Below, piece by piece: positions 59,977 to 64,000 of a DNA stretch of 64,000 bases (its first letter is position 1; each line of letters starts with the position of its first letter). The notes below the pieces were generated by a model that saw only the letters and a list, made by a program, of their open reading frames with translations, searched no databases and was not told the DNA's origin. A program made the translations under genes and the position numbers. Origin of the DNA: Ancylostoma caninum (Eukaryota; Nematoda; Chromadorea; Rhabditida; Ancylostomatidae); the NCBI GenBank assembly GCA_037903475.1, contig JBAJFG010000057.1:186001-250000 (forward strand), given 5' to 3'.

Positions 59977-61208
59977 GGGTGAGTCATAAGTTTTAGGAAT
60001 TTTTAAAATTAATTTGTTTCGAATCAAGAACTCACACGTTTATTGGATGTAACAACCATTATGATCGATGACTGTCTGCCAACGACGAGCGAGACTGCGG
60101 ATACCGTAGTCGAAGAAGGAGCGCTTCTTTGACTCAAAGAATGCGGACAACTCGAACTTTACGTCGTCTTCGCTTCTGAGCTGTTTTCCCTTTAGCCAAT
60201 GCTCGAGACTTCTGAACAAATGGTAGTCTGAGGGGGCTAGGTCGGGGCTATAGGCAGGTTGCGGGAGAACTTCCAATTGCAACTCCTCCAGTTTTTGTTG
60301 GGTCTTCTTTGCAAAGTGTGGGCGGCAATTGTCCCACAGAAGCAGGATCTCATCACGTTTTCTGCCGCAGTTTTCCGCATTGAAGACCATTTCTTCCAGT
60401 TCTTGGCAGACATAGTCGGCATCAATAGACTTCCCTTGTGGAGCCAACTTCCATAGGATAGGGCCATCGACGCACCAGAAAACGGTGAGCATACTCTTCT
60501 TCCCATGAATATTCTTGCGTTGGACGGGATTGGGCTTCTCGAAACGGTTTACCCACTGCACGGATTGGTCAGGGTTATCGTACAAGCACCACTTTTCATC
60601 ACAGGTTATGATTCTGTGGAAGAAACTTCCTCTGCGATGTTTTTTCAGAAGGTCGCGGCAAATGGCCACTCTCCGCTTTTTGTCGGCTTTGGACAAAACG
60701 TGTGGTATTACGGAGGGCTTTTTAGGTACCAGATCCATTTTGCGCAGGAGTCGAAGTGCAGTTGACTGCGAACAGCCAACATGCATTGCGAGACTCCTGC
60801 TGTGCATCCGTGGGTCATCCAGCATCTGCTTTGCCGCCAACTTGGTGTCATAAATTGTTGGCCTCCCCGGTCGCATTTCATCTACCACCGAATGGTTTCC
60901 GGAGCGAAATCTCTTATACCAGTAGTAGACGTTGGAAGTTGATGTTTGGTACCTCCCATCATTGGCTCTGATTTCCTTGCAAGCTTGGGCGGCAGTGAAT
61001 CCTCTTTCGAAGTAGTGCAAAATGAGCACATGGACGTGTTGTCTTTCTTCCATTTTAGTGAGAAAATGACCGGAGGATCCAGGAAAATGATCATACCGCC
61101 AGCAAGTCTTGGCCACGTGGCACTTATTTGTCTGCGAGAAGCACCTTGTCTTGTCGTGTTTAAACAGCTACAGACTTTTGAAAAATTCCTAAAACTTATG
61201 ACTCACCC
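59977..61208 (-). mobile_element. Mariner element, apparently intact
   Basis: Inverted ends GGGTGAGTCATAAGTTTTAG (continuing to about 33 bp) are flanked by TA at 59975-59976 and 61209-61210. The 1232-bp length and a single full-length transposase frame are those of an autonomous mariner. It was inserted between the two direct repeats at 59.7 and 61.9 kb. Confidence 0.95.
60040..61116 (-). CDS. Mariner transposase (DD34D)
   Basis: The frame is 358 codons; the family's usual start is probably Met22 (MEERQHVHVLILHYFERG), giving ~337 aa. The N-terminal helix-turn-helix pair ends in GRPTIYDT. The catalytic triad is visible: TCDEKW, then LLLWDNCRPHFA, then AYSPDLAPSDYHLF, with 34 residues between the last two aspartates (Asp of WDN and of APSD). 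It cuts and pastes the element at TA sites. There is no frameshift or stop, so it may be active. Similar mariners are known from hookworms (for example bandit of Ancylostoma); identity to that one was not tested. Confidence 0.95.
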   Translation of the reverse strand: MAKTCWRYDHFPGSSGHFLTKMEERQHVHVLILHYFERGFTAAQACKEIRANDGRYQTSTSNVYYWYKRFRSGNHSVVDEMRPGRPTIYDTKLAAKQMLDDPRMHSRSLAMHVGCSQSTALRLLRKMDLVPKKPSVIPHVLSKADKKRRVAICRDLLKKHRRGSFFHRIITCDEKWCLYDNPDQSVQWVNRFEKPNPVQRKNIHGKKSMLTVFWCVDGPILWKLAPQGKSIDADYVCQELEEMVFNAENCGRKRDEILLLWDNCRPHFAKKTQQKLEELQLEVLPQPAYSPDLAPSDYHLFRSLEHWLKGKQLRSEDDVKFELSAFFESKKRSFFDYGIRSLARRWQTVIDHNGCYIQ

Positions 61209-61289
61209 TAATATTTACAGTGCGTTGAAGAAGAACCAATAAATCATACATATCTAAAGCAGTTCTCTAATATACCAGCAGCAAAGAGA

Positions 61290-61852
61290 TCAACAAGAAG
61301 GAAAACCAAACAGCAAAAGTTGATCGTGTTTAAAATAAAGAACTTCACTGAAATTTGACAACAGGTAACGTTTGCTAACTTCTCTATCTTTACGCTTAGC
61401 CGCGCAATTGATCCGTAACCTTGGAGAATGTGATAGTACTGTTGTGCTATTCTGCCAGGGGTCTTGTAAAAGCTCGATGAAATTTAGTGATGTTTCCTCG
61501 CTGAATTCCTCTTCTATCGTACTTTCTGCTCCGTACCGATATAGGCGACGCATGAGCCATATCGCTTAGTAATGTGAGGGCCAAGAGGGGCAATTTAAGG
61601 GCGATAGTCCTTCCGTGTCTTCATTAACTTGATGATTACAGGATTCCCACGGTGAAAGGCATCCGTATGGGCAGCCAAGAAAAGTTTGCACAAAATACTT
61701 GCCTCCGCTGAGATCGTGAGATCGGCAGTAAAATGTTCGTCTGAGCCTAGAACAATTGTCCTACTTCTCTCATAGGCTTCTAAGGCGTCGCCACCAGTAT
61801 CTTCCAACAAGAATCCGGCCTCTATGTCTCGTGTGTTTTTGAAAATCACCAC
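61290..61852 (-). other. Two adjacent unassigned minus-strand frames (85 and 87 codons)
   Basis: The frames 61,595-61,852 and 61,290-61,553 are separated by a stop and 41 bp. They have normal, protein-like composition (GGDALEAYERSRTIVLGSDE; YGAESTIEEEFSEETSLNF) but no motif I recognise. They lie between mariner and the right direct repeat, so they may be relics of the host element. Confidence 0.3.
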
Positions 61853-61907
61853 TCCTCAAACATCTCATGACCGCGTCCAAATCTCCCCGGGACCTCCATG
61901 TCGTGCC

Positions 61908-62075
61908 CTAGATCCTTCGAGTTCTTTTCAGTTAAAACAGATGTAATTACAAACATTTATTTCAAACAAGCATAAGAGAAAACAACAGGTGAGTAATCAA
62001 GCTCGAAGACTGACTTCGGGTTGGGCGGAGTCTTGTGACCTCACCGATAGTGTACAACAACCTCAAATCATACGA
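61908..62075. repeat. Direct repeat, right copy
   Basis: Partner of 59,700-59,890 (same strand). It lacks the mariner. Confidence 0.7.
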
Positions 62076-63080
62076 CACTGGTAAGAAGGCGGAGTGATAG
62101 ACGAGTGCAGCGGCACAGCTGCATCCCCAAGTGGCTCACTGTGCCACAGACTCCCCAAAAAAGTACTTGGCGTGACTCCTAGAACCGCCTTTCCGCTATA
62201 GGGTTAGTTCACCGCACGCCGTCGAGTCGAAATCCATGAATGACGAAATCACATCAGCGGTGCGGAAGTACAATAACTGAACAGTTAAATACCACAAAAA
62301 CAACAGAGGTAATAAACAGCGAGAGTAAACAACAAGAAGAGGCGCCTAATCTAGCTACTAGTGGATTACGAAATCGGCCTGAGCCGCCAGGAGATGAGTC
62401 ATCGATTAAAAGATCATTTGACACTTAAACTTGAGTGCTTCAGTGATACATCGTTTTCTACACATTTTATCTACAATGCTACCTCCAGCCATTCACATAG
62501 CAGGCCGTGCAAATTTGATGATCAACAACGAATGATAGAAAACTAGCAACAGTAACAGAAGGAAAATTTGTCACGGTCTGTGACTGGGTTTCTTTTACCC
62601 GTGCGGTGGTTCAGTTTTTTGCTCACATATTTATCCGTTATTCACAAGACTGCTCCAGCGGAGCTACAAGACGACAATACCCGCTGAGGGCGCCGCCCCT
62701 CAGCGGGTTCACAATCGGTGTCATAAATCAAAGCCACGGGGTCGTGCACGAGCACGACACTCCCGGGCGACGCGAAATAAGTTAAAAAAAACATTCAATA
62801 AGTGGGAAATGAGATAAATCAATAAGATAAAAACACAGAATATGAGGCAGGAAAAAATGAGCATCTTTTGGAGAGTACAAACAAGAATATTCAAAAACAT
62901 GGCAGTATTGTGGAAAAATTGAAAAGGATTAGAAAAAATTTCACTGATTTTTTTTGACGGTGTTCCGGTGGAGGTGGGTGGTGGTAGGCGGCGACGAGCG
63001 GTAGCAGTGACGGGTGGCGATGTTGGTTGTGGTGCAAACGGACTGAGAGATGAATATTTTAGTGACGCGTACAGTTACAC
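62076..63080. other. No gene; GC hairpin at 62,680-62,707
   Basis: CCCGCTGAGG and its perfect inverse flank an 8-nt loop at 62,680-62,707. The rest shows no exon; it is probably retroelement non-coding sequence. Confidence 0.4.
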
Positions 63081-63566
63081 TTACATTTTTCGCTTCTTGG
63101 CGTGGATGTGGTGTGTGGTGCCCCTTGAAGGGCACAGCAGGGGGTTGTGGGCTTGGCGGCAGATGCCGCATGAAACACCACAGTCCCCCTGATGTGCGGG
63201 CTTGAGGCACTTACCACAGAGCCCTATCCTTGAAGCTTCAAATGTGCGTGAATAGGAGTCAGGGAATCGTGGACATCGGGCGGAGTGATGCGAGTCGATA
63301 TTGTCCTCTAGAGGACAGAACACGCATTGCGAATTTGGCGTGGTCCGTTCCATGAGATGACTGAGTACAGTGTCCAGGTTGTGGAATACAGCGAGAGTAT
63401 TGTGGATCGCATCCAGACGGCTGGTCAGTTGGTTTTAGAGGCGTGCGGTTAGCGTGGACGCAAATTCTTCGAACTTGAGGTGCAGCACATCCAGCTTGTG
63501 GTCGACGGTTTTTAGCAGGCTTGTGTGAAGCTCGTCGGTGTCGAGGAGAGGGTCAAACTCTGGCAT
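63081..63566 (-). pseudogene. Gag-like coiled-coil plus zinc-knuckle frame with one stop
   Basis: From ATG at 63,566 the frame reads MPEFDPLLDTDELHTSLLKT with a helical heptad-like stretch, meets TAA at 63,435-63,437, and continues in the same frame through LDAIHNTLAVFHNLDTVLSH to a Cys/His cluster: CVFC...DSHHSARC, LCGKCLKPAHQGDC, CGICRQAHNPLLC, then stop at 63,081. This triple knuckle is typical of BEL/Pao gag. One stop in ~160 codons means light decay, or a short separate peptide plus the zinc-knuckle frame. Confidence 0.6.
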
Positions 63567-63689
63567 TTTGGGTCCGTAGAAAAAATTGGAAGGTTTTTTA
63601 TACCAGTCAGTTCTTGGCCACGCCCACATGCTTGCACCGTAACTGTAGAGCTTTCCTACAGTGGAAACGTGGCATAATGATTTGGCAAA

Positions 63690-64000
63690 AGAGATCGTGA
63701 AAAATCCATATGTTGATAATATTCTTCTATTCGCATCAACACCCGCGGAAGCGCTTTCCAAATACCGGAAATCCAAAGAAATGTTTGCGAAAATCGGTAT
63801 GAATTTGCGAGAATATGTATCCAATAGCACCGCAGTTAACGAAAGCATTCCACTGTGTGACAGAACTTCTACCGGAGAAATCAAATTTTTGGGAGTTCAG
63901 TACAATACAAAGACAGATGATTTCTCTGTAGAAGTATACATCCGTCACAGAGAAAAGCTCACTAAACGCGACATAGTTAGCCAATTAAATTCCATATATG
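63690..64000 (+). pseudogene. BEL/Pao reverse transcriptase fragment, runs off the window
   Basis: Without needing a start codon the plus frame reads NPYVDNILLFASTPAEALSK, then KEMFAKIGMNLREYVSN, then EIKFLGVQYNTKTDDFSVEV. This is the palm and following region of BEL/Pao polymerases. The active-site YVDD appears as YVDN, so the enzyme would be inactive. It is opposite in strand to the gag-like frame beside it, so the two are from different insertions or a rearranged one. Confidence 0.75.

Noticed and set aside
62680..62707. GC-rich hairpin as a bacterial-type terminator
   Set aside because: The context is a eukaryotic nuclear genome and there is no following U run; treated as a simple hairpin.
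1..64000. CRISPR array, tRNA or rRNA genes, prokaryotic operons
   Set aside because: Repeats are minisatellite or MITE types without spacers, and no tRNA or rRNA-like fold was recognised by eye.

Overview
The window looks like nuclear DNA from a nematode, most likely a strongylid (hookworm-like) parasite. The reasons are intron-rich genes with mostly T-rich/TTTCAG acceptors, trans-splice-like acceptors directly before start codons, a 300-bp gene pair that looks like an operon, and a dense load of small foldback and MITE elements beside mariner, BEL/Pao, LINE and Penelope-like remnants. The species is an inference; no rRNA, tRNA or CRISPR was seen.

Layout. 0.1-16 kb: a partly decayed tandem duplication of three genes, A, B and C. 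A (11.5-12.8 kb, + strand) is an unknown 401-aa protein with a glycine-zipper hydrophobic core. B (13.1-13.6 kb, + strand) is an unknown 186-aa protein probably co-transcribed with A. C (- strand, two copies at 1.5-3.2 and 13.9-15.9 kb) encodes a small Cys-rich single-pass membrane protein. Broken copies of B (0.1 kb) and A (4.9-6.35 kb) lie to the left. 16-19 kb: a composite repeat with a MITE nested in it. 19.4-26.0 kb: a complete 15-exon aladin (AAAS, nuclear-pore WD-repeat) gene; its 3.2-kb first intron holds three small elements and a 59-bp minisatellite. 26.5-31.8 kb (- strand): a complete 11-exon secreted GDSL phospholipase B-like gene. 32-46 kb: mostly repeats (Penelope-like endonuclease fragment, composite foldback, GC-rich MITE, LINE fragment between ~390-bp inverted arms) and sequence I cannot assign. 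46.6-57.2 kb: a complete 17-exon long-chain acyl-CoA synthetase; a tRNA-splicing endonuclease Sen34-like gene runs antisense inside its fifth intron. 58-64 kb: retroelement debris (gag-like zinc knuckles, BEL/Pao reverse transcriptase) with an intact mariner inserted at 59,977-61,208.

The three big gene models were built by hand. Their exon lengths sum to whole codons (562, 377 and 688 aa) and close on the expected family lengths. Six acceptors needed to keep frame in aladin, the acyl-CoA synthetase and the Sen34-like gene are AAG or GAG rather than the usual YAG, which is the most general oddity here. The least described biology is the A/B/C cluster: an expanding and decaying set of membrane-protein genes with no function I can assign.
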